This document shows positions 45,708 to 56,887 of a stretch of 64,000 bases of DNA, in pieces. Source of the stretch: Cornus controversa (taxonomy: Eukaryota > Streptophyta > Magnoliopsida > Cornales > Cornaceae); contig CM048845.1 in the NCBI GenBank assembly GCA_026545225.1, forward strand, positions 15,345,001 through 15,409,000, written 5' to 3'. Every line of letters starts with the position of its first letter. The first letter of the stretch is position 1. Made by a program: the position numbers and the translations under genes. The notes beneath the pieces were generated by a model. That model did not search any database. It saw nothing but the letters and a program-made list of their open reading frames with translations, and had not been told where the DNA came from.

Positions 45708-45851
45708 AAATTATTACATGTTTTGAAATTACATGATCCGGCTAATCACAAGCTGTCATACAACCAAAAAGTTGAACAAAACTGACACATTTAATTGCAT
45801 AGTTGCTTGTGATTGGCCGGGATGATATAGTCTCATATCATGTAATAATTT
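45708..45851. repeat. Imperfect inverted repeat, arms about 46 bp
   Basis: Arms 45708-45753 and 45805-45851 share AAATTATTACATG at the outside and AATCACAAGC at the inside, with mismatches between. Loop about 50 bases. Origin unknown. Confidence 0.65.
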
Positions 45852-46340
45852 ATCCATTAGTAGGGCCAAGGGGAAGAAGATTATACATCTTTTATGAGCT
45901 TTCTCATGTGAAAGGCTTTGTCATGGTTAAGTGTTTTTTTAGAATAGTTTTGTTACCTTATGAAACCAAGAACATAATCAAGAGAAACAACAGAAAATAA
46001 ACTATCCATCACATAAGACACAAAGATTTATATACTTCGCCGTAAAACTTACATCTACAAGAAAGATCGACAAAAGGTTTCACTATGAGAAAAAAAACAA
46101 GAGATTACAAGTTCTCAAGCTGTTGGTACAAATAATTGCTTAGTAGGTCTAACCAAGTCAATTTCTCATACACCCAAAAAATGATCTCCCTCGAGATCAT
46201 CAAAATCTCCTACTTATACAAACAATATTTGAATCCTTTTTGGATTCAAATTTTCCTTTTTATAGTTTTCTTTTCTTCCAAGTTAATCACATTCCTTATA
46301 GGATTTGGACTCCTTATTGGACTGGATTAGCCACCCCCCC

Positions 46341-46440
46341 CCCCCTGTGGGCTTTGTGGAGTGGATCTAACTTGAGCAACTTGATCCACCTCCCCTGTGG
46401 GCTTTGTGGAGTGGATCTAACTTGAGCAACTTGATCCTCT
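46341..46440 (+). repeat. Exact 50-bp tandem duplication
   Basis: Copies 46341-46390 and 46391-46440 are almost identical (CCCCTGTGGGCTTTGTGGAG ... AACTTGATCC). The first is preceded by a run of C's. Near-identity marks it as recent or recently homogenised. Confidence 0.9.
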
Positions 46441-48204
46441 CCGATAACGATGGGCCGATTTACAAGTCCGATTTGTTTCCCATTGTTATTGGGCCAGATT
46501 TCCTATGTGATGGCCCACTTCCGATTTAATGAATTAGCATGTCGCACTATGGTTGGTTGAATGATTTTCTCCCCTACACAAGCCCTCAACCCTTTATCTA
46601 TCTCTCACTCTGCTTTCAGTGTTCTCTCCTATCCACACCACAAATTCTAACACTCTTATATACTGGGTTACAACAGAAACTAGAATTCGAGTCCACGACT
46701 CGCAAGACAAAATGAGTCAAAACAAAAAAACTCACACAAGACCTTTTTTCAGAGTCATAACTGGTTCTGACACCCAGGCCAAAAAAAAATTCGAGTCACA
46801 ACTTCACAAGCTTCATAACAGAAAAGGAAAAAAAAAGGCTTCCTTGGTTCACTTCTTTGGTTAACAGTTTTTAAGAACTTGTTCTTTAAAAACATTGTAA
46901 AAGAAAGTCTAATTTTTTTAGTAATCTAAAATCTATTTTTTATTTCAAGAGTTCTTGAAAATTGTTTTTAGAAAATTAAACTAAACTACTATGGAGCTTT
47001 CTGATCAAGTTTAGTTGCTATAGAAAGCTGGTAGAATTTCATGGTCCTAAGCCTTAGCAACTGAAACATGGGCAATGTGAGAAGCCATTTTTATGGCTGC
47101 AATTCATTGGCCTTTCAAGTGTTTTGTTTTATTATATATCACACAATTCTTATTCTCAAGGATCTTTCTAGGTCCAATACTTTTTTAAGTTAGAGGGTAA
47201 GTTCTGCTAAATATTTCATGTCCAAAGTCCTTGGCCTGTTTAAAAGAGCTTCCTCATTCTAAAATTCCTTCAATTTAAAAGGCCTTTGAAAAATGCCTTC
47301 AATAAGAGGAATTTAAAAGAATAAAGTTGTTTGGTTGATGTATTTTTTGAAATTCCTTCCACAATTAACACAATTTTAACTTGACAAATTGATTCTTAAT
47401 AATTAATCTCAATAAACAAGTTTCATGAAATAAAAATAGGCAAAATTGTCTATAAAATTTGTTACTTAAAATAATTCTGGCTTCCTTTTTTAACAGACTT
47501 TTTAGTTCTTCATCTTTCATTAGAAGTCTCATTTCCTTATTTTACCAAACAGTATTATTTTTTAAAAAAGGACTTCTTGATCTTGGAAGCCCATTTCAAT
47601 CCCCCAAAAAACTCTCCCAAATGGGCACTTTATTTTGTCCCAATTCGAATTCTTAGGAAGTCAAAAGGACCGAGAACAAAGCAACCTATTAGATTGTTAT
47701 TCTCATTTGAAGCCTTCCATCCATGATATTTGTACTCTTAATACTTCCATCTTTTTTTCTATCCTCTTTCTTGATTTTGTTTTCTTTTATTTCTGTTAAT
47801 CAAAGAAAGACTAGTAATTTTATCAAAAATATGTTTGAGAGAGAATATGGAGAGTAGTGAGAAATAGGAAGTATATTGAACTCATCCATGAATGAAAGAG
47901 AAGAAAAACAAATGATTTTCTTTTTCTCATTTTCCTCGTTGAAGTGATTTTTTATTTTCACCCTTATTAGTAATTTTTGTTCGGAAAATTAATCTCCTTT
48001 CATTCGGCACAGCAGAAGCATATCATCACATCAATAATCACACAAGCATATATAGAGATAATAATCAAACTCATCCACGCACAACACAATATTTTATATG
48101 GTTCACCCAACTTTAGGGCTACGTCCACAGATAGAGAAATTTTACTATAATTGAGAAGAGAATATACAACATAAGGAAAGTGTGAGTAGCACGGTGTGGA
48201 AATG
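46441..48204. other. Gene-free stretch
   Basis: AT-rich; no domain or RNA gene recognised. Short ORFs at 46619-46864 and 47459-47656 have no recognisable content. Confidence 0.55.
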
Positions 48205-49266
48205 GTTGTAAAAGCTTAATTAAAACCTAGTGGGAGTGATTAGGTTTACTTGCTCATTTGCTTAATTTTTCAGATTGATTCAATTTTAAGTCCAATTAAA
48301 ATTAACAAAACAAATAAAGCAAGTAAATAAAGTAAAGTTCAGAATGACAGGGAGAAAACTGCAGCTGTTACAAACTCCCGACTAACGTCACAATTCTTTT
48401 AGAAGGGTAATTAGAAGAACACAAACACTCAGCAAGTATTATGTCCCCTTTGTAGTGCGATTTTCTTCTCCTTTCTCACCAATGACTTGATCAATAAAAA
48501 ATCTATGATGTGATCATCGAACGATTGATCAAGCAAAAAGGAGACACAACCTAAATCACTTAGTGTATATATGTGTGCTCCCAAAATATAAATAGAATAT
48601 AAGAACTTTCTGTTGAAAAAATATATCACAGCTTTCTTAATTTCTCTAAAACTAGTGTTTTCTGAAATTCTTTTGAAATCATTTTTTCTAGAGATAAGAT
48701 ATATGAGAGTTTATATAGATCATGAAGTCCAAATTTTACTTGGAAAACAAGTTGAAAAGCAATTAGGAATGTGTCCCAATGGTTTTGGAAAGGTTTGGAA
48801 CTAATCTAATTCAAAACAAGACAAACTAAGTCAGTTTGCATATATCAGCGAAAAGCAACCGGTTCCTTTTGGATGTTTTCTAGAGTGACAAAAACAGAAG
48901 TATTTTGGAATGGTTGTGGGGGTAAAGGCAACCGGTTCCCTTTGTATAAAATGTGACTTTTTGTTCTGAAACCCTAACTTTTAACTAAGGATCTCATCAT
49001 TTGAAAAACTAAGTATACTCACACACTTACCTGGACTATGTGACTCTTAGACTCCATCAACAATGTCTACGAATATTAAAATCCATTTGAATGCTTCAGA
49101 TGATCAAGTTCCTTGTAGAACCATGTATAACCTGATCAATATGCATACGTTGATGAAGAACATTGTTCACACTCTCAATCTTCAATTGCATGATCGATTA
49201 CAAAGAATTGAATAATAAAAAATAATCGATCATACTCAGTTTTGACACCAAAATTTGCCAATTACA
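48205..49266 (-). mobile_element. Sirevirus-like LTR, copy III (inverted)
   Basis: On the minus strand it starts TGTAATTGGCAAATTTTGG at 49266 and follows the 18438-19783 LTR through the TGATCGATTA, AAAAGGAGAAGAA, TTTACTTTATTTAC and CTAGGTTTTAAT blocks. The palindromic motif here is AACCGGTT (48859-48866 and about 48928-48937) rather than GGACCGGTCC. It is more diverged than the copies at 13-19 kb. Confidence 0.6.
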
Positions 49267-50180
49267 AATAATTATACCATAGAAAGCATGTCTACCACAC
49301 ATACTCTTTTACTCTTTCTCTTGACATCTTTTTTCCATAATTACATACTCTCTCCTTTCCTCACAACACTCACTAACCCCTTACATCTTTTTTCTCTCTC
49401 TACCTTTTTCCTTTTAACTCTATCTCTATTTATAGAGTCTTTAAACTCATTCCTTGTTACACAAGGATTACAATTACTTGAACTCCAAGACGTGCCTAAT
49501 AAAAAATTATCAAATAAATTACAACTCTAAAATAGAAACTAAATTACAATAGAAATTTGAGACAATTCCTAGCAGCTTTTTTTAAAAAAAAAAGATTTTT
49601 CCTTCACTCTCCTCGTGGATTCACAACTCTTTTATTTTCTAAACTCTCGAACAAAGATGAGAGTGATCCTTGTTTGAGACAAATTTACACTTAAAACAAA
49701 TAAAAGATGAGCAATGATACACGCTTTGAAATTATTTCGTAGTATTACTAAGAAATAATGTCATTTTTTCAGTATTGTTATTCACTTTAAATTTATCTTT
49801 TCAAATTTCACTCATCAGACATAACTAGCTTACCATTATTGCTTGTAATACAAGGACTTTATTTTGCCACATCATTTATGATAAGTATCACAAAAATAGA
49901 GTCGTGATATCTATCATTTTTTTTTATATATAAAAGATAACAAATTCAACAATTAAAATTTCAATATTTAAAATTCAGTTATTAAAATATGCGGTTACAG
50001 TTCAATTTAAGTTAGAATATTTAGTTAAAATTTTAACTTCAGTTATGTAAACATTTTTTTTTTTAAGTGATAGTCAATTGCATTATCAAACACAATTAAT
50101 TGTTCAGCTTTAATTTAAGTGTTGAATTAGTTTATATTGGAAATTATGAAGATTTTAAAATTCCTTATTTGTTGGAACTT
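49267..50180. other. Gene-free stretch
   Basis: No gene. A possible second Mutator-type MITE spans about 49705-49910 (GAGCAATGATACACG at the left), but its right end is uncertain. Confidence 0.45.
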
Positions 50181-50189
50181 TTATTTGAA

Positions 50190-50401
50190 GAGCAATGCTA
50201 CACGTCTCGAATAAATATCACGAATTTTAACTCGAATCTACGTGGCAGGTGATATAATTCATTATTTTAGGAAATAAAATTAAATGATAAGTTATTATTG
50301 GTGGGATTCCCCCCATACACGGAGTCCCTATGGTATTATCACCTGCCACATAAATTCGAGTTAAAATTCGTGAAATAAAATTGTGACGTTTAGCATTTCT
50401 C
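50190..50401. mobile_element. Mutator-type MITE with long inverted arms and 9-bp target duplication
   Basis: Starts GAGCAATGCTACACGTC; the right end read back is GAGAAATGCTAAACGTC. The arms extend over about 60 bases (both contain CACGAATTTTAACTCGAAT and ACCTGCCAC/GTGGCAGGT). Flanked by TTATTTGAA at 50181-50189 and 50402-50410, a perfect match. Confidence 0.88.
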
Positions 50402-50907
50402 TTATTTGAATAGCTTTGAAATTCTTTCATTATTTATTTATTTCTTTGTTTAAATGTTGGCCCTTACAAATATTGCATAACAATTGGGCTCAAGCTTTGT
50501 AAGTCCCAACGGTCCAATTTGATTGGCGTTACCCTAGCCAATAAATGGCAATAAGAAAGGAGCCGTGTGGCTTCCTGGCCAAGTATACATGTAGGATGTG
50601 GAATTTGGATGAAGTTTTGTCATATATCTCTATTTTCATATGTTTGTTTATTATCTCTTCTGTCCAAGGCTTTGAAGAATTTTCTCTATAATATTACTCC
50701 GTCTATGTTACTTATATTTCACCATTTTGGGACAACTCGACGTTAGAGACTTGGTTTATTCTGTTTTTCACTGGACGTGTCCGAAGGGGAGACACTTGGA
50801 TGCAAGCACTTTTGGGTTATCTTGGAGTCTCCGTGGAGGCTACAAAGGTTGTAGAGCACCATCTTTGTACGTGTCTTGTGCACATGATTCGATTTTTTAT
50901 GATTTTT

Positions 50908-51373
50908 GATAGAATCGGAACCGGAACCGGAACCGTTTCCAACGGTTCCTTAATTTTGGAACTGAAACTAGAACTATTAAGTTCGGTTCAATTCCGGTCT
51001 TTGCGATTCATGTTCTGATTCTGATTCTCCAACAGTTTCTTGTTAACTTTTCATTTTTATTTTTTTAACATTGACAAGATACACATTTATACTTGTGCAC
51101 TCCTAGTTATAACAATAGATTAGAAGTTATTAGTATTTGTTTATATATTATATATTTTATACTTTATATATAAATATAACACTAGAATTTAGAAGGTATT
51201 AGTATATATATATATTATATTTTTACCTAATGGTTCCGGTTCCTTGACTTGGAACCAAAACTAGAACCCGAGAAAACGGTTCCTAAAATTAGAAACCAAA
51301 ATCAAAATCGTAGTGAACAATTCGGTTCGGTTTAACTACGGTTCCGGCTCCATTGGTTCTTTCTGCACCCCTA
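50908..51373 (-). mobile_element. hAT-type MITE of a GGAACC-rich family
   Basis: Left part is dominated by GGAACC repeats (from about 50917). The right end reads TTCTGCACCCCTA, i.e. TAGGGGTGCAGAA inverted, the hAT-type terminus. GGTTCCGG/CCGGAACC blocks near both ends are inverted. The left terminus itself is worn. Confidence 0.6.
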
Positions 51374-51682
51374 CTTTCAATCAGATCAGCCTGTTCCTTT
51401 TACTCTATTCTGAACTATTATATTTTTTCCATCTATTAAATTGTTTGCTCCATCTAATTTAGTTAAAATTTATATTATATCTCAAATTTGTTGAAATTTA
51501 ACATATTAACATACTTTTAATTTTGTTCAATTTCATAAATTTCTTTTATAGACTTTATTTATGAAATTTCTAAAAGTCCCCAAAATTTCCATAATAATTT
51601 ATCAAACAACACGAGTTAATAGTTACTCCTTTTTTTTCCTAGTTAAGATTGATTTTATTTAACTTCTTATTAACAAAATAAA

Positions 51683-51683
<1 letters not shown>

Positions 51684-51724
<41 letters not shown>
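51684..51724 (+). repeat. (CT)n microsatellite
   Basis: A pure CT run of about 40 bases next to a polypyrimidine-rich stretch. Confidence 0.9.
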
Positions 51725-51728
<4 letters not shown>

Positions 51729-51947
51729 CTTCAAATTTACAACTTCTTTTCTTTTTTCTCTTCTATACTTCCAAACATGACCATTTACATTTTATGGGGA
51801 AAAAAAATTCCAAACAAGATATGGAATTATCACCATTCTTTAAATTTCTTTTTTTTTGGTCCAATTTATTTATTTTCTCTTAAAACTAAACTCCCATAAC
51901 CTAGTTTGCATATATTCCTTTATGAGTAATAACATATAAGATGACTA

Positions 51948-52323
51948 TGTTAGAGATATAAATATTCAAGTTGCACCATCTCTAAGAGCTTAAGCTTTTA
52001 GAGTAGGTGGTGTTTAACATGGTATCAGAGTCTCAGGCAATAGCAGGTCTTGGGGTCCAATCTCGCCGTCACCCTGTCCCAATAATTAAAAATTGTCACA
52101 CTTGAGGGGGCGTGTTAGAGATATAAATATTCAAGATGCACACTCTCTAAGAGCTATGGTATTCAAACCTCACTGTCACCCTGATAATTAAAATTGAAAC
52201 ACGTGTTGGACCAAAAAAAAGCCACATGTGAGGGGGCGTATTGAAGGATTTATATATTTAAGTTATACTCTCTTTAACAGCTTAAGTTTTTAGAGTAGAT
52301 GATTGTTAAAATAGTATCAGAGC
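51948..52323 (+). mobile_element. Tandem TRIM: LTR-interior-LTR-interior-LTR
   Basis: LTR 1 is 51948-52019 (TGTTAGAGATATA...TTTAACA). A perfect primer site TGGTATCAGAG follows at 52020, then about 90 bases of interior with a purine tract TTGAGGGGGCG. LTR 2 starts at 52113 but loses its last third at about 52155. A second interior ends in GTGAGGGGGCG. LTR 3 is 52239-52311, followed by TAGTATCAGAGC (52312-52323). This is the layout of a TRIM array made by unequal recombination. It is directly followed by Copia element 1, whose 3' LTR is different. Confidence 0.75.
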
Positions 52324-53565
52324 AAGTTTATCATATCCTACTCTAAACTCGTCTCGGATCTTCGGATCAACATGTTTCTCTACTCGATTTCTTTGTGTTT
52401 GTTTCCTCACCCTTTGCTTATTTCACTTTCTTTTCTAAATGGATACAAAAAAATATCTACTCCTTGGGTCAATGACCAATATCAAATTAAAGGGCTCAAA
52501 TTACCTTCATTGTAACTGAGGAGGTCGAGGAACCAGGAAGTGTACTCATTATGGTTGGAATAATCATATTGTTGACTACTGCTGGGAACTTCACGGTAAG
52601 CCAGCTCGGGTAAATCAGGCATCGGTTCAGGGGGAGAACAATATCTCTACTACAAAAGAACATGATGTTCTTTCTAAAGCTGAGTATGCTTCAATGGTTA
52701 AGTGTGCAGAATTGTCCTCCACCTTCATAGTTGTTGTAAGTCCTTCAGGTAATATTTGTCTTCATTCCTTATCTACTGCACCTTGGATCATTGATTCAGG
52801 GGCATCTGACCACATGACAGGTAATTCTTCTCTCCTTTTTAATATTTTCCAAGTTCCTCACCTACATTTGTTATTATAGCAACTGGTACCAAATCTCATG
52901 TCCATGGCAATGGTACTATTCGCTCATCTAGTCTAACATTCTCATCAGTTTTGTATCTTCCTCAATTCCAGTTTAATTTATTATCTGTTCATAAAATTAC
53001 ATTAGAATTAAATTGCTTTGTCACCTTTTTCCCGTCACATTATGTCTTCCAAGTTCTAAAGATGAAGAGGACGATTGGTGGGGGATTTGAGAAGGATGGT
53101 CTTTACTACCTTCAACCGTCTCATATATCGTCAGCACTTCATTCAAACACCCTTTTACCTTATCAGTGGCATTATCAGCTCAGACATCCATCATCAGATA
53201 ATCTTCGCATTTTAGTTCCTTCTTTACCTATTTTCTCTAAATTTAATTGCATTACTTGTAAACTTAGTAAACACCATAGGGTTACTTTTAAGCTTCAACC
53301 TGATAAACCATGTTTAAAACCTTTTATGCTTGTTCATTATGATGTTTGGGGACCAGCGAGAACCACTGGTTTTTTGGGTGCTTGCTAATTTGTGCCATTT
53401 ATTAATAATTATTCTCGTTTGACTTGGATTTATGTACTTAAAGATAGATCTTAAGTTTTTACAGTCTTTCAATCCTTTTATGCTGAAATTACAAATCAAT
53501 TTGATGCCAAATTACTTGTTCTAAGAACTCACAATGCCCTTGAATATAAACTTAATAAAAGTTAT
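52324..53565 (+). pseudogene. Copia element 1, first half: Gag zinc knuckle, protease, start of integrase
   Basis: Includes a degenerate zinc knuckle (CTHYGWNNHIVDYC; the second Cys is now Tyr, about 52535-52580). The protease has an intact IIDSGASDHMTG (about 52788-52820), and LLSVHKIT follows. The GAG-pre-integrase segment has WHYQLRHPS and FNCITCKLSKHH (the zinc-binding His and Cys), and the integrase core start is HYDVWGPA (about 53334). Later, at about 53520, RTHNALEY stands where RSDNALEY is usual, so a catalytic Asp is lost. A stop follows FLGAC and others occur later. The reading ends at about 53565, where foreign sequence begins; it resumes at 56888. Confidence 0.85.
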
Positions 53566-53890
53566 GGGTTGTTCTCCAAAATGGGATTAAAACTGTATTA
53601 CACACAGAATTAGATTTCAACCCGAAATACCCTTAAGCAGTTATAATTCTCTTGGACCTCTTCATTGGGTTATTTTGAGTTGAAATATGAATTTGAATTG
53701 ACCCACTTGATATAGGCTTCATATAACTCTCTTGAATGTCATCTTTAAAAGTCCGAAAATTATGATTTTAACTGAAATAATCATTAAGGCCCTGAAAATA
53801 GAGAAAACACAAAAATAAAATAAAATCATAAATAATTTATCACTAAGAGAATAAAATATACAAATTAAGAGCCTAGAATGTGTAACATTC
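53566..53890. other. Unclassified 325-bp insert
   Basis: Lies between the Copia integrase and the Gypsy integrase fragment. It matches neither by eye and has no open frame. It may be an LTR piece or a separate small insertion. Confidence 0.35.
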
Positions 53891-54673
53891 AACGCCTATC
53901 AGATATACTATGAGAATGTGTGCTTGATTTTTGTGGCAGTTGGGAAGATCACCTTCTATTAGTAGAGTTCACCTATAACAATAGCTATCAAGCCAGTATT
54001 AAGATGGCTCTATTTGAGGTATTGTATGACAGGCCTTGTAGATCATGTGTTTGTTGGACTGCGATCAGTGAGACAGTTTTTTTTGGGCCGGATATAGTCT
54101 GAGAGACTACGAAAAAGATTAAGATGATAAGACAATGATTAATTACAGCTCAAGGTTATCAAAAGAGTTATGCAGACAGAAGGAGGTGTCCTTTGGCTTT
54201 TTAGGTGGGAGACCATGTTTTTCTTAAAGTCTCGTCACAAAAAGGATTGATGAGATTTGGACATAGTGGCAAGTTATCGCCACGATTTATCTGTCCGTTT
54301 GAGATATTGGATCGTGTAGGTGAAATTGCATATCGCTTTACATTGCCACCACAAATGTCAAGTGCGCATAATACTTTACATGTTTCTATATTAAGAAAGT
54401 ATGAGTTGGACCCTTCACACGTGTTAGATTGAAAAAATCTTGAAGTGGAGGAGGATGTGTTATATGAGGAGAGGCCAATTCAGGTTTTGGACTCTAGAGA
54501 ATAAGTGCTTCAAGGCAAGACCATTCCATTGGTCAAGAAACTTTAGAGACATCACGGAGTCGAAGAAGCTACGTGGGAATGGGAGCAAGAGGTGCATTTA
54601 AATTATCCTAAGTTGTTCAGCACTTGAGGTGCATTTTAATTTCGAGGACGAAATTCCTTAAAGGTTGGGAGGT
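53891..54673 (+). pseudogene. Ty3/Gypsy (Tekay-like chromovirus) integrase C-terminal and chromodomain-like remnant
   Basis: Frames give VLDFCGSWEDHLLLVEFTYN (integrase core end), KSYADRR, VGDHVFLKVSSQKGLMRFG and GKLSPRFICPFEILDRVGEI. The chromo-like end VKKL*RHHGVEEATWEWEQE and YPKLF follows. Stops and a shifted frame interrupt it. The rest of pol is missing upstream. The 3' end leads through GGACGAAATTCCTTAAAGG and GTTGGGAGGT to an LTR. Confidence 0.85.
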
Positions 54674-56887
54674 TGTAGAGACTGGATCCAATTTTGACTG
54701 ATTTTTCTTTTATTTATCATTTTTATCATAATTGAAATTTAAATGATGTTATGCATGTTTTAAACGTGGGAAATATGTTTGGAAACTTATTTAGAAATTC
54801 AGAAAAGTTTTGGGTGAGATTTGAGATTTCGGGTCAACGGTGCCCGGGACACGGGTCTGGTGGGCCTGGAAATTCAAAAAAAAATTAGAAAAAATTTATT
54901 TTTGGTTTTAGACAAAATAAAATTTAAAAGAGTTAAAAAAGTGATTTCGGAGGCATAACTTCTTTCGAAATCAAAAACGAAAATCGGGAGGGTACATTAA
55001 GTGGCCCGGAGGCATTTTGATCATTTTGTGCCCCAAGATATTATAAATATTTGTATGGCTGATATTTCAACCATTTGTGAAGCTAAGAACAGCTAGCCAG
55101 GCATCCTCTCTCCCTTTCTTTCATCTCTTCTTATTCTCTCTTTATTTTGCAGGCCTTAGGGTAGGATTTAAAAAACGCCGAAGGCCAAAGGTTTGCTTTA
55201 CTTGGCAAGGATTACATATTGAACCAAACAAAGTTCAATTTGGGTGAAGTTGGAAAAGCTGAAATTTCTAGGACTTAGCTACAAAATCTTGGAAATTAAG
55301 GTATGGGTGTGAATTCCTTCTTACCTTGGTTCTATAGGTCCCTTACTTGTGACATGAATTTTTTCATGAGTTATTTATGTGGAAATCGATATATCTTGTG
55401 AATTTAAATTGTCTAGCATGTTCTAGGTAGAAATTTTATGTATTATGCATTTGTTGAATGCTGTTTATGAGTCATTGTGTTCATTTAGAATTGATTTTCA
55501 TGAGTTGATAGGAATTGCATTATAATATGCTTAGATTTGATTTTTATATCCAATAGCTATAGATGTGATGCATTGAGAGTGGGTTTTGTGACAATCTTGG
55601 TTTTTTGTGTACTTGTGATAAATGTGCACTTGTATAGTGATTGTTGATTTTGGAGAAAGTGCGAGAATCAAGAAAAGCCCGTTGCCCTAGGGTGAAAGGC
55701 TCAAAATTTGGCCAAGCAGATGTCGCTACTGTTGGGTTAGCAACCCGTAAAGCGTAAGTAGAGTATGTGGTCTTCAATGACACTTACTATGGATGTGATA
55801 ATCAGAAGTCTCCAGTTGGTTTGATTTTAGAGTATACATGGTGTTAAGTTTAATTATGAACGTATTTCATGTTAAACTTCTTATGTGTAATTGTGACATG
55901 TGATATCATTCGTTTATCCATTATTGATTAGGTCTTGAGTTTACAAACATTGAAGCATGCCATGTAATTGCATAGAGATCCCATTTTACATTTATACATG
56001 GCTGTCTGAATCATTGTTGAGTCGAGTGGATCATCTCTACTAGGCTAGTTGTATGCTCACCCCTCTCCCCCAAACTTTTTTCAGATAAGCATTAGTGGGG
56101 GACGAAGCTTAAAAGTGCCCGACTAAGAATGTTAGAGTCTTTTGGATATGTATATATTGAATTCCATGCCTTGTTGTAGCATGTAGACTATTTTGGAAAC
56201 GTGGCACTTACATTTGGATAACTTGTATGTAATGAAATATTATAGGTATTAGCCATGTGTAGCATATTCACAACTTTTGAAGAATGAATGAATGTTTGAA
56301 GGATAATTTTGTAATCCCAACGTTTATATAATTATTGACATGATCCATTCAAAGATGTAAATTTATGTTTTGATCATGTTATACATGTTATGGACCATTT
56401 AAGGTATCTTATATTTCAAGGAGAATGTATGCATGTTAGAGAATGATATTGGATGTGAATTGTATGAAACGTTGGACACTTGAAAATTCTGCAGGAATTG
56501 TAGACGAGTGATTACGATGGATCGTAATCCGGCAATGCATCGAAATCTCTATTACGATGTATCATATTAATGTTGAGAAATAGGATGAAAAGTAGCATAT
56601 TTCGCAAGATATTATGAGATATCTATGATGTATCGTAGATTACGATGCATTGTAATCCACAGCTAGTCTGTTGGTAGGAGTATAGTTTGGGTGTGCATGT
56701 ATGGTCACTTGTAGGGCCCGTTGAGATGAGTCAATGTATAATTATACATGTACCTCTATGTGAATATGATTAAGTTTTCGCAGTATTTGAAAGTTGAGAT
56801 AATTCATTAGGGTTTAATTGACGGACTCACCCTCAGGATTCGGGCTTGGATACGAAGTCTCCGGGGATTTTGAATTCGGGGGTGACA
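54674..56887 (+). mobile_element. 3' LTR (2.2 kb) of the Tekay-like Gypsy element
   Basis: Begins TGTAGAGACTGGATCC right after a polypurine stretch and ends ATTCGGGGGTGACA; Copia integrase reading resumes at the next base. Long LTRs are usual for this group. Three palindromic blocks of ATTACGAT.GATCGTAAT type lie at about 56510-56660. ORFs within are not genes. Confidence 0.75.
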
